30,380 bases of DNA from Priapulus caudatus (lineage: Eukaryota; Priapulida; Priapulimorpha; Priapulimorphida; Priapulidae). The stretch is from positions 25,775 through 56,154 of the forward strand of contig NW_014578320.1 of NCBI RefSeq assembly GCF_000485595.1, given 5' to 3'. The notes under the pieces were generated by a model. That model did not search any database. It worked only from the letters and a program-made list of their open reading frames with translations, and had not been told where the DNA came from. The position numbers and the translations under genes are program-made. Shown here in pieces: positions 19,801-30,380 of this stretch; position 1 is the stretch's first letter, and every line of letters starts with the position of its first letter.

Positions 19801-22800
19801 AGGTACCTGCGTGGGTGGGAATGGCGATAAGGGTACCCTGCGTGGTGATGGGATAAGGTACACTGCTGTCGGCGTGGAATGGGATAAGTACACAGCGTGG
19901 GTGGGATAAGGATAATGTACCTGTGTGGGTGGGATGGGATAAGGTACACGCGCTGGTGGATGGGATTAAGGTATGCGTGAGTGGGTGGATAAGGTAGCCG
20001 TGCGTGGGTGGGATGGGATAAGGTACACGCGTGGGCTGGAGATGGGAATAAAGGTACCTGCGTGGGTCGGGATGGGAAAGGTAACAGCGCCGTTCTGGTG
20101 GATGGGATAAAGGTACACGCGTGGTGGGATGGTATAAGGGTACCCGCCGGTGGGTGGATGGATAAGGTACGGCTGTGGCGTGGGTGGGGATGTGATAAGG
20201 TAGCAACGCGTGGGTGCGTGATGGATACCAGGTACCCTGCGCTTGGGTGGGATGCGGATAAGGTAGCCATCGTGGTGGGACTGGGAATAGTCACAGCCGC
20301 CGTGCCTGGATGGCTATAAAAGCGTACCTGCGCTGGGTGGGATGGGATTAAGGTACCTGGCGTGGTATGGTGGGATAAGGTACCTCGCGTGGGTGGCGAT
20401 GGAACCTAAGGTACACGCGTGGGTTGGATGGATAAGGTACCTTGCGTGGGTGGCGATCGGATAAGGTACACGCGTGGGTGGGATGTGATAAAGGTACACG
20501 CGTGGTGGATGGGATAAGGTACCTGCGTGGGTGGGATGGGATAAGGTACACGCGTTGGGTGGGATGGGATAAGGTAAGCACGCGTGGGTGGGATGGTATA
20601 AGGTACCGGTGCGTGGTGGTGATGGGATAACGGTAGTCACGCGTGGGTTGGTATGGGATCAAGGTAGGGCAAGGGCGTGGGTGGGATAGGATTAATATAA
20701 CCGTGCGTGGGGTGTGATGGGATATAGGTACACGCCGTGTGGTGGATGGGGATAAGGTACACGCGTGGTGGGATAGTAATATACCTGCGTGGGTGGGATC
20801 GGGAATAAGGTACACGGCGTGTGGATGGATAAGGTACACGCGTGGGTGGATGGGATAAGGATACCTGCGTGGGTGCATGGGAGGGAATTGGGATAAGGTA
20901 ACCTGCGTGGGTGGGATGGATAAGGTAGCAACGCGTGGGTGGGATGGGAATATGAGCGTACATCGCGTGGTGGGATGGGTAAGGTACACCTGAGGGTGGG
21001 ATGGGGATAAGTGTAAGCGCTGGCGTGGGTGGGATGGGATAAGAGTACGCTGCGTATGTGGGATGGGATACAGGTACTCTGCGTGGGTGGGATGGCATAA
21101 GGTACCGCTGCGTGGTGCGGAATGGGATGAAAGGGTACACGGTGGTGAATGGGATAAGGGTAGCACGCGTGGTGGGATAGGATAATGTACCTGTGTGGGT
21201 GGGATGGGATAAGGACAGCGAGTGGTTGGGATGGATATAGGTACATGGCGTGATTGGGTGGGATAAGGTACGCTGCGTGGTGGGATGGATACCAGGTAAA
21301 CAGCGTGGGGTGGGATGGGATAAGGTACCTGCGTGGGGTGGGATGGGAATAAGGTCACGCGTGGGTGGATGGGATAAGGTAAACAGCGTTGGGTTGGGAT
21401 GGGTAATAAGGTACCGCGCGTGGGTGGATGGGATAAGGTAGCACGCTGCGTGGTGGGATTGGGGTAAGGTACACGCGTGGGTGGATGGGAATAAGGTACC
21501 GTGCGTGGGTGGAATGGGATAGGTACCGTGCGTGGTGGGAAATGGGATAAAGAGTACACTGCGTGGGTGGGATGGGCATAAGTCCGTGCGTGGGTGGGAT
21601 GGGATAAGGCTACACACGTGTTGGTGGGATGGGCATATAGGTACACGCGTGAGTGGGATGGATAAGGTCACGCGTGCGGTGGGATGGGATATGGTAGCAC
21701 GCGTGGATGGGATGGGGTAGGTAGCACGCGTGGGTGGGATGGTAATAAGGTACACGCGTGAGTGGAATGGCGGATAAGGTTACACGCGTGAGTGGAGATG
21801 GATAAATATACCCTGCGTGGGTGGATGGATTAAAGGTACAGCGCGTGGGTGGGATGGGATGAAGGTACACGCGTGGGTGGGAGGGATAAGGTACCTGCGT
21901 GGGTGGAATGGGATAGAGGTACGCGCGTGGGTTGGGATGGGATATCAGGTACCTTGCGTGGGCTGGATGGGATAAGGGTACACCTCGGTGGTGGGATGGG
22001 ATAATGTACGCTGCGTGGGTGGGATGGGATAAGGTAGCAAGCCGCGTGGGTGGATGGATAAGGTAACATGCGGTGTGGGAATGGGATAAGGTAACCTTCG
22101 TGGTGGATGGGATAAGGTACCGCGTGGTGGGATGGGATTATTAGGTACAGCCTGAGGGTGGGATGGATAATGTACCTGCGTGGGTGGGATGGATAAAGGT
22201 ACTTTGCGTATGTTGGGATGGATAAGGTACAGCGCGTGGGGTGCGGATGGGATAAGGTACCTGCGTGGGTGGATCGAAAATGTTACCTGCGTGGTGGATG
22301 GGATAGAAGTACGCTTGCGTGGGTGGGCTGGGATAAGGTACACGCGTGGGTAAGGATGGGATAAGCGTACATGCGTGGGTGGGTGGGATAAGGTACCGCG
22401 TGGGTGGGATGGATAAGGTACCTCCGTGGGTGGGAATGGGATACAGGTACAGCGCGCGTTGGGGTGGGAGATTGGGAAAAGGTACACGCTGGTGGGGATA
22501 AGGATAAGGTAGCGCTGGCGTGGCGGGTGGATAAGGTACCTGCGTGGGTGGGGATGGGATAAGGTACCCGCGTGGGTGGATGGATGGATAAGGTAGCGCG
22601 CGTGAGGTGGGCGGGATGGAATAAGGTACCTGCGTGGGTGGGATGGGATAAGGTAACTACGCGTGGGCTGGGATGGGATATAAGGCTACACGCGTGGTGG
22701 ATGGAATAAGGTACCGCTGCGTGGGTGGGATGGGATAAGGTAGCCGAACCCGCGTGGTGGATGGAATAAGGTACCGGGCGTGGGTGGGATTGGGATAAGG

Positions 22801-25800
22801 TAGCACGGCGTGGGTTGGATGGATAAGGTACCTGCGGTGGGTGGGATGGGGATGAGGTATCCTGCGTGCGTGGGATGGAATAAGGTAGCCTGCGTGGGGT
22901 GGGAATGGTATAAAGTACACGCGTGGTGGGATGGGGGGAAAAAAAAAAAAAAATAAGGTAGCAGCGCGTGGTGGATGGAATAAGTTACCTGCGTGGGTGG
23001 GATGGGATGTCAGGTACCCGCGGGGTGGATGGGATAAGGTACGCTGCGTGGTGGCGCTGGGATAAGGTAACGGCGTGGGTGGGATGGGAGCAAGGTACTG
23101 CGTGGGCGGATGGGATAAGGTAACCGCGTGGGTGGGGATGGGATAAAGGTACACGCGTGGTGGGATCGGGATAAGGTACACGCGTGGGTGGGATGGGATA
23201 AGGTACACGCGTGGGGTGGGATGGGATAAGGGTAGCAGCGCGTGGTGGGATGGATAAGGTACCTGCGTGGTGGGATGGGAATACGGGTACACGCGTATGT
23301 GGGATGGGATAAAGGTACCTGAGATGGGTGAGAAATGGGATAAGGTAACCCGCGTGGGTGGCGGATGGGATAAGGTACACCGCGTGGGTGGGATGGGATT
23401 AAGGTACCTGCGTGGTGGGTGGGTTGGGATAAGGTACACGCCGTGGTGGGATGGGATTAAGGTACACGCGTAGGTGGCGGATGGGAATAAGGTACACAAC
23501 GTGGTGGGAAATGGGAATAAATGTACGCCGGCGTGGGTAGGGTGGGATGGGATATAGGTACATCAACCGTGGTGGGATGGGATAAGGTACAGCGCGTGGG
23601 TAGGTGGAATAAGGTACCGTGCATGGGTGGGATGGGCAATACGGGTAGCACGCGTGGTGGGATGGGATAAGGTACCTGCGTGGGTTGATGGGATAGAGGT
23701 ACACACGTGTGGTGGATGTGGATAAGGTAGACGCTGGTGGGATGGGATAAGGTACACGCGGGTAGGTAATGAGATAAGGTACCCGCGTGGTGGGATGGGA
23801 TAAGGTACACGCGGTGCGGTGGGGTGGGATGGGATAGGTACCCTGCTGGGTGATGGGATGCGATAAGGTACACCGCGCGCGTGGTGGGATGGAATAAGGT
23901 ACCCTGCGTGGGTGGGTGGGTTTGGGATAAGGTACAGCGCAGTGGGTGGGATGGGATAAAGTACCTTTGCGTGGGTGGGATGGGAATAAGGGTAGCCTGG
24001 CGTGGGTGGGATGGGATAAGGTACACGCGTGGTGGATGTGATAAGGTACAGAGCGTGGTGGGAATGGAGTGAAGGTACCGGTGCGGTGTGATTGGGATAG
24101 AGGTAGGACGCGTGTGTGGATGGATAAGATACAGCGGCGGTGGAGTGAGTAATTCGCTGCGTGGTGGATGGGATAAGGTAGACGGCGTGTGTGGGATGGG
24201 TATAAGGTAGACGCGTGTGTGGGATGGATAAGGTACACGCGTGGGTGGGAATGGGATAATGTAGCCTGCGTGGTGGGATGGGATAAGGTACCGCCGGTGA
24301 GGTGGATGGGAGTAAAGGTACCTGCGTGGGTGGGATGGGATAAGTTAGACGCGTGTGTGGGATGGAATAAGGTACACCGTCGTGGGATGGGATAGAGGTA
24401 GCATCCGTGGGTGGGGAATTGGGAATAAGGTACAGGATGCACGCGTCGGGGTGGGATGGGATAAGGTACATTGGCGTGGGTGGAATGGATAAGGTACCTG
24501 CGTGGCGTGCGATGAGGATAAGGTACCTGCGTGGGGGTGGGTGGGAATAAGGTATCTGCGTAGGTGGAATGGGATAAGGTAGCCCGCGCGTGGGGTGTGG
24601 GCGGGATGGAATAAGGTACCCGTCCGTGGTGGGGCGGATGGAATAAGGTCACGGCTGCGTGGTGGGATGGATAAGGTACCCGCGTGGGTGGATGGGATGG
24701 ATAAGGTAGCGGCCGCGTGGGTGGTGCGGGATGGAATAGGTGCCTGCGTGGGAGGGATGGGTTAAGGTACGCGCGCCGTGGGTGGATGGGATAAGGTAGC
24801 CTGCGTGGGTGGAAATGTGATAAGGTAACACGCGTGGTGGGATGGATAGCAGGTACCTGGCGGTGGTGGGATGGAATAAGGTAAGCCTGCGTGGGTTGGA
24901 GGGATAGAGGTCACGCGGTGGGAGGGATGGGATAAGGTACCCTGCGTGGGCTGGGATGGGATTAAGGTACACGCGTGGGTGGTTGATGGGATAAGGTACA
25001 CGCGTGGGTGGGATGGGAACTAAGGTACACGCGTGGCGAGCGATAGGGAATAAGGTTACACGCCGGGGTGGGATGGGGATAAGTCACGCGTGGGGGGGAT
25101 GGGGATAAGGTATCACGCGTGTGTGGATAGGATAATATACCTGGCGTGGTGGGATCGGGAATATTAGGTACCGCGTGGTGGGATGGATAAGTTAGCAGCG
25201 TGGGTGGGATGGGAGTAAGGTACCTGCGTGGTGGGATGGATTAAGGTACACGCGTGGTGGGATGGGATAAGGTACCTGCGTGGGGTGATGGATGGGATAA
25301 AGGTAGACGCGTGTGTGGATGATAGAGGCTACACGCGTGGGTGGGATGGGATAATGTACCTGCGTTGGGTGGGATGGGATAAGGTACAGCGACGCGGGGT
25401 GGTATGGGATAAGGGTAACATGGCGTGGGTGGGGGATGGATAAGTACCTGCGTGGGTGGATTGGATAAGGTACACGCGTGGTGGGAATGGGATAAGGTAC
25501 CTGCGTATGTGGGATGGGATAAGGTACACGCGTGGGTGGGATGGGATAGGTACTATGCGTGGGTGGGATGGGAAAATGTACTGCCTGGGTGGCATGGGAT
25601 AAGGTACCCTGCGTGGGTGGGATGGGATAAGTAGCTGCGTGGTGGGATGGGAAAATGTACCTGCCTGGGCGATGGATAAGGTAGTGCCTGGTCGTGTGGT
25701 GGATGGTATAAGGTACACGCGTCGGGTGGGATGGGATAAGGTACATGCGTGTGGTGGGTGGGATAAGGTACACGCGTGGGCTGGGATGGGATAAGGTACG

Positions 25801-27496
25801 CTGCGTGTGGATGGGATAGAGGTAGCATCGCTGTGGGTGGGATGGGATAAGGTACACGATCGTTGGGAATGGGATAAGGTAGCGTGCGGTGGCTGGGTGG
25901 GATAAGGTACCATGGCGTGGGTGGGATGGATAGGTACCGCGCGTGGTGGATGTGGATGGGATAAGGTACGCCCGCGTGGTGGGCGGGATGGAATAAGGTT
26001 ACTGCCGTGGGTGGGATGGGATACAGGTTACACGCGTGGTGGGAATGGGATATAGGGTACACGCGCTGGTGGGTAATGGAAGTAAGGTACCAGTGGCGTG
26101 TGGATGGGATAAGGTACCCGCGTGGGTGGATGGGATAAGGTAGCCTGCGTGGGTGGGATGGGATAAGGTACAGCGTGGGTGCGGATGGGATAAGGTAGCG
26201 GCTGCGTGGGTGGGATGGAGTAAGTACCGTGCGTGGGTGGGATGGAATAGGTACCTGCGTGGGTGGGATGGATAAAGGTACACGCGTGGGTGGGATGGGA
26301 TAAGGTAGCATGCGTGGTGGGGGATGGAATAAGGTACCTGGCGTGGGTGGGGATGAGGATAAGGTACCCGCGTGGGTGATAGGATAGAAAGGTACCTTGC
26401 GTGGGTGGGAATGGATAAGGTACCGCGTGGGTGTGATAGGCAGACAAAGGTACATGCGTGGGATGGGATGGGATAAGGTACACGCGTGGTCGGGATGGGA
26501 TAAGGTAACGCGTGGGTGGGATGGATAGAGGTACCTGCCGTGGGTGGGATCGGTGATAGGGCAACGCGTGGTGGATGAATAAGTTACCTAAGTGGGTGGA
26601 GATGGGAATAAGGTACCCGCGTGGGTGGGCGGGAATGGGAATAAGGTACACCCGTGGGTGGAATGGGATTAAGGTACCTGCGTGGTGGGTGGGTGGGATA
26701 AGGCGGTACACCGCGTGGTGGATGAGGTATAAGGTACACGCGTGGTGGGCGGATGGAATAAAAGTACACGCCGTGGGGTGGATGGGATAATGTAACCTCG
26801 CGTGGGTGGGTGGGAATTGGGATACAGGTACACCCGTGGTGTGGATGGGATAAGGTAGCACGGCGTGGGTAGGTGGAATAAGGTAGGCGCTGCATGGGTG
26901 CGATGGGATAGGGTCAACGCGTGGGTGGGATGGGATAAGGTACTGTGGCGTGGGTTGGATGGGATAAGGTAGCACACGTGGGTGGGATGGATAAGGTAAC
27001 ACGCGTGTGGTGGGATGGGAATAAAGGTAGCGACGCGTGGGTAGGAACGAAGATAAGGAGCCGCGGTGGTGGATGGGATAAGGTGCACAGGCGTCGGGTG
27101 GTGGGGATGGGATAAGGTTACGCTGCGGGTGGCGATGAGGAATAAAGGTACCGCGTGGTGGGATGGGATAAAGTACCCCTGCGTGGGTGGGAGGATAAGG
27201 ATAGCCGCTGAGTGGGTGGGTGGGTTTGGGATAAGAGGTAGCCGTGCGTTGCAGGTGGGATGGTGGGATAAGGGTTACACTGCGTGGTTGGATGGGAATA
27301 AGGTAACCTTGCGTGGGTGGGATGGGAATAAGGTACCGTGCGGTGGTGGGATGGGATAAGGTAACACGCGTGGGTGGGATGGGAATACAGGTACCTGCGG
27401 GTGGGTGGGAGTAAGGTACACCGTGGTGGGATGGGAATAAGGTACGCTGCGTGGGTGGGATGGGATAAGTTCCCGTGAGTCTGGGATGGGATAAGC
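16832..27496 (+). repeat. 27-bp G-rich satellite array (about 390 copies)
   Basis: The unit is GGTAC, then CT, AC or CC, then GCG, followed by TGGGTGGGATGGGATAA. It is 27 bp, a multiple of three, and usually lacks stops, so it yields long frames on both strands with nine-residue periods (YLIPSHPR- on minus, WDKV-AWVG- on plus), up to 575 codons on minus. None is a gene. Each unit has three GGG runs. Units here carry very many one-base insertions and deletions. A poly-A insertion of about 15 bases sits at 22939-22953. Confidence 0.95.
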
Positions 27497-27625
27497 GGGG
27501 GCCGCCCCTATAGACGGAAGGGCCGATATGACCGAAGGTCGATAGACCTGAAATATTGAAAAAGGGACCTATAGACCGAAGTCCCGATAGACCCGAATAT
27601 TGAAAAGGACCTATAGACCGAGTGG
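27497..27625. repeat. About 42-bp tandem repeat, left copy of an inverted pair
   Basis: Three imperfect units containing CCTATAGACCGAA (27568-27580 and 27610-27621) and GATAGACC..GAATATTGAAAA. The exact reverse complement TTCGGTCTATAGG occurs at 29179-29191 and 29227-29239. Confidence 0.85.
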
Positions 27626-28320
27626 CGTGCGTGCATAGCGCCGCACGGTGTGGCGTGCGTGTCGTGTGCACGTGTGCGTGCGTGGCGTGTGCACCGTACA
27701 CGTGCGTTGCGTGTGCAGCGTAGCACGTGCTTGCGTGCGTGTGGGGTACGTACATTTTAGGCGTGCACAGCCGTGCTGTGCACGTACACGTGCGTGTGTA
27801 GCGTGCGTGCGTGTGTGGCGTTTCTGTGTGTGGTGTGCACGTACACGTGCGTGCGTGCGGTGTTCACTGTAAGCAACGTGCGTGCGTCGGCGGTGTACTG
27901 TACACGGGTGTGCGTGCGTGCGTGGCGTGCGTGTGTGTGTGTGTAATGTGTGGCGTGTGTGTGTGTGGTGTGTGTGTGTGTGCGTGTGCGTGTTGCGTGT
28001 GGCGCATGTGTGTGTGTGTGAGAGAGTGTGTATGTGTGTGTGTGTGTGGGTGTGTGTGTGTGTTGTGTGTGGTGTGTGTAGTGCGTGTGCGTGTGCACGG
28101 TGCGTAGCGGCGATGTGTACGTAGCATAGGCTGCACAAGTGCGTGTGCACGTACACAGTCGTGTGTACGTGCGGTGCGTGTGTGCGTGTGTGTGTGTGGT
28201 GTGCCAGTACAGCGTGGCGTGCGTCGCGTGTTCACGTACACGTCGTGGCGTGCGTGTGTACGTACACGGGTGTGGCGTGGCGTAGCGTGCGTGCGTGTGG
28301 TGGTGTGTGTGTGTGGCGTG
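27626..28320. repeat. GT/GC-rich minisatellite with GTGCACGTACACGTGC motifs
   Basis: Imperfect repeats of roughly 60 bp. Each has a palindrome-like GTGCACGTACACGTGCG (for example near 27780 and 27837) and runs of GCGTGCGTGTG. All reading frames here are low-complexity. Confidence 0.85.
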
Positions 28321-28658
28321 TGCGTGTGTGCATGTGTGTGAGAGAGAGAGAGGGGGAGTGTTGTGTGTGGTGTGCGCGTGCGTGGCGTGGTGTAGTGTGT
28401 GAGCATGTGGTGTCGTGTGTGAGTTGAGAGAGAGAGAGAGAGAGAGAGAGAGTGTGGTGTGTGTGTGTGTTGTGTGTGTGTGTGTCTGTGTGTGTGTGTG
28501 TGTTGCCGTAGTTGCGTGTTCATAGTGTTGTCGTGTGTGTGAGAGAGAGAGGAAGAGAGAGAGAGAGAAGGTGTGGTGTGTGTGTGTATGTGTGTGTGTG
28601 TGTGTGGTGTGTAGTGTGTGTGTGTGTGGTGTGTTTATGTGTGAGAGAGAGAGAGAGA

Positions 28659-28692
<34 letters not shown>

Positions 28693-29045
28693 GGTTGTGT
28701 GTGTGTGTTGGCGCAGCCGTGTGTGTGTGTGTGCGTGTGCGTGTTCATGTGTGTGGTGAGAGAGAGAGAGAGAGGTTGTGTGTGTGTGTGGTGTGTGTGT
28801 GTGTGTGTGTGTGTGTGTTGTAGGAGGTGTGTGTGTGTGTGTGTGTTATGTGTGCGTGGCGTGCGTGCGTGTGCGTAGTGTGGCATAGTGTGAGAGAAAG
28901 AGAAGAGGGGCGTGTGGTGTGTGTGTGTGTGCGTTAGTGCGCGTGCGTGTGTGTGTGCGTGTGTGTGGCATGCGTGCGTGTGTGGCATGCGTGCGTGCCG
29001 TGCTGTGCGCGCGTGCGTGCGTGCGTGCGGGGTTGTGTGTGTGTG
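28321..29045. repeat. Alternating (GT)n and (GA)n blocks
   Basis: (GA)n tracts of 10-50 bp recur at about 28339, 28424, 28540, 28643, 28758 and 28890, each separated by GT-rich sequence. This gives a higher-order period near 90-130 bp. The + strand is almost free of C. Confidence 0.9.
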
Positions 29046-29264
29046 AAGCGCGTAGCCACTGCGTATTGCCGGAAAATGCATCTTTACAACCTGTGAAGCA
29101 CATAAGCGCTTCGGTCTATCGGACCATGTCGTCTATGCGCGAGCCTTCGTCTTATAGGGCCTTCGTCTATCGGACGCCTTCGGTCTATAGGGCCTTCGTC
29201 TATCGCCTTCGGTCTAGTGCGGACCTTTCGGTCTATAGGGCTAGTAAACCGGAGATAGAAGGTT
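29046..29264. repeat. Right copy of the inverted CCTATAGACCGAA repeat block
   Basis: After about 55 bp of unique sequence (29046-29100), short units of CCTTCGGTCTATAGGG and CCTTCGTCTATCGGAC alternate to about 29240, then GGCTAGTAAACCGGAG leads back into the satellite. They are in inverse orientation to 27497-27625. Confidence 0.85.
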
Positions 29265-30380
29265 TTACACGCGTGGGTGGGATGGGATAAGGTACCTGCG
29301 TGGTGGATGGGATCAGTAGCACGCGTGGGTGGGTGTGGGGGGATTAATTGGGATATAGGTACACGCAGTGGGTGGAGGTGGGATGGGATAATATACCTGC
29401 GTGGGTGGGATGGGATAAGGTACTGCGTGGGTGGGGTGGATAAGGTAGCCTGTCGTGGGTGGGATGGGATAAGGTATCTGCGTGGTGGGAATGGCGGATA
29501 CAGGTACCTGCGTGGTAGGGGTGGGATAAGGTACCTGCGTGGGTGGGAATGGGATAGGGTACACGCGTGGCTGAGATGGTGATAAGGTACCCCTGCGGTG
29601 GTGGATGGGATAAGGTAGCCTGCGTGGGTGGGTTGGGTTTTTGGATACGAGGTACACCGCGTGGGGTGAAGATGGGATAAGGTACGGCGTGGTGGGCGGG
29701 ATGGGATCAAGGTACACGAAGTGGGTGGATGGATAATGTACCGCGTGGTGGTGGGATGGGATAAGGTAGACACCGTACCTGCGTGGGTGGGATGGGATAA
29801 GGTACACGCGTGGGTAGGTGGAATAAGGTACCTGCATGGGTGGGATGGGATAGGGTACACGCGTGGGTGGGATGGGATAAGGTACCTGCGTGGGTGGGAT
29901 GGGATAAGGTACACGCGTGGGTGGGATGGGATAAGGTACACGCGTGGGTGGGATGGGATAAGGTACACGCGTGGGTAGGAAGAGATAAGGTACCCGCGTG
30001 GGTGGGATGGGATAAGGTACACGCGTGGGTGGGATGGGATAAGGTACCCGCGTGGGTGGGATGGGATAAGGTACCTGCGTGGGTAGGTGGGATAAGGTAC
30101 CTGCGTGGGTGGGATGGGATAAGGTACACGCGTGGGTGGGATGGGATAAGGTACCTGCGGGGTTGGATGGGATAAGGTACACACGTGGGTGGGATGGGAT
30201 AAGGTACACGCGTGGGTGTGATGGGATAAGGTACACGCGTGGGTAGGATGAGATAAGGTACCCGCGTGGGTGGGAATGGGATAAGGTACACGCGTGGGTG
30301 GGTGGGATGGGATAAGGTACCTGCGTGGGTGGATGGGATGCGATAAGGTACACGCGTGGGTGGGATGGAATAAGGTACCT
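29265..30380 (+). repeat. 27-bp satellite array, continuing past the window end
   Basis: Same unit and same orientation as 16832-27496, about 41 copies. Copies before about 29770 are noisy. From there to the end nearly every unit is exactly 27 bp, with the AC, CT and CC subtypes interspersed. The array runs off the window. Confidence 0.96.

Noticed and set aside
17178-27755. Long minus-strand frames (up to 575 codons) with YLIPSHPR-type repeats, suggesting a repeat protein
   Set aside because: They follow exactly from a 27-bp stop-free satellite unit, exist in several frames on both strands, and jump frame at indels. No start context, domain or non-repeat portion supports a protein.
29707-30353. 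Clean 194-346-codon minus-strand frames at the window end
   Set aside because: Same satellite unit; the plus strand is equally open with a WDKV-AWVG period.

Overview
This is a eukaryotic (metazoan) genomic window, most likely from a marine invertebrate. Coding sequence appears as short pieces with canonical AG/GT splice borders, separated by kilobases of AT-rich intron. There are Helitron-like, MITE-like and LTR-like elements and very large amounts of micro-, mini- and satellite DNA. Nothing bacterial is visible: no long real ORF, no operon, no tRNA or rRNA. The lineage cannot be fixed from sequence alone. A non-autonomous Helitron carrying an internal GT microsatellite and duplicated core would suit bivalves or other lophotrochozoans, but that is only a hint.

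Left part (1-8.9 kb). The + strand carries pieces of a kelch-repeat protein gene. A large exon (1917-2292) encodes a seven-residue charged repeat followed by the first half of a kelch blade. The exon at 4961-5043 supplies the blade's Trp strand and the start of the next. The exon at 5825-5901 supplies the next VFGG double-glycine strand, but with a one-base phase problem. The intron between the first two exons holds a 1.9-kb Helitron-like element (2805-4681), itself interrupted by a 457-bp terminal-inverted-repeat element (3678-4134). A weak TATA/Inr promoter candidate lies upstream at about 700-740.

Middle part (9-16.8 kb). This is mostly repeats: (CA)n, (TA)n, a 10-bp minisatellite, a probable solo LTR, an assembly gap (10975-11665) next to a second Helitron 3' end, a 25-bp minisatellite open in all three + frames, CTG/TAC trinucleotide tracts, a hammerhead-like hairpin, and a GT block that switches to a CA block. 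A short, convincing terminal-exon-like reading frame (16639-16782) ends about 50 bp before the satellite starts.

Right part (16.8-30.4 kb). A 27-bp G-rich satellite fills almost everything. It is interrupted at 27.5-29.26 kb by a GT/GA-rich segment bounded by inverted copies of a short CCTATAGACCGAA-type repeat. The repeat length is a multiple of three and has no obligatory stops, so it gives long spurious reading frames on both strands; none should be annotated as proteins. The array is full of single-base indels until about 29,770, where it abruptly becomes almost perfect. This looks like unpolished long-read sequence rather than biology.

Best candidates for a second look are the kelch gene with its in-frame minisatellite, the nested Helitron/MITE, the hammerhead-like hairpin, the CpG-decay pattern in the 25-bp array, and the inverted-repeat-bounded insert in the satellite. 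No new defence or enzymatic system is visible.
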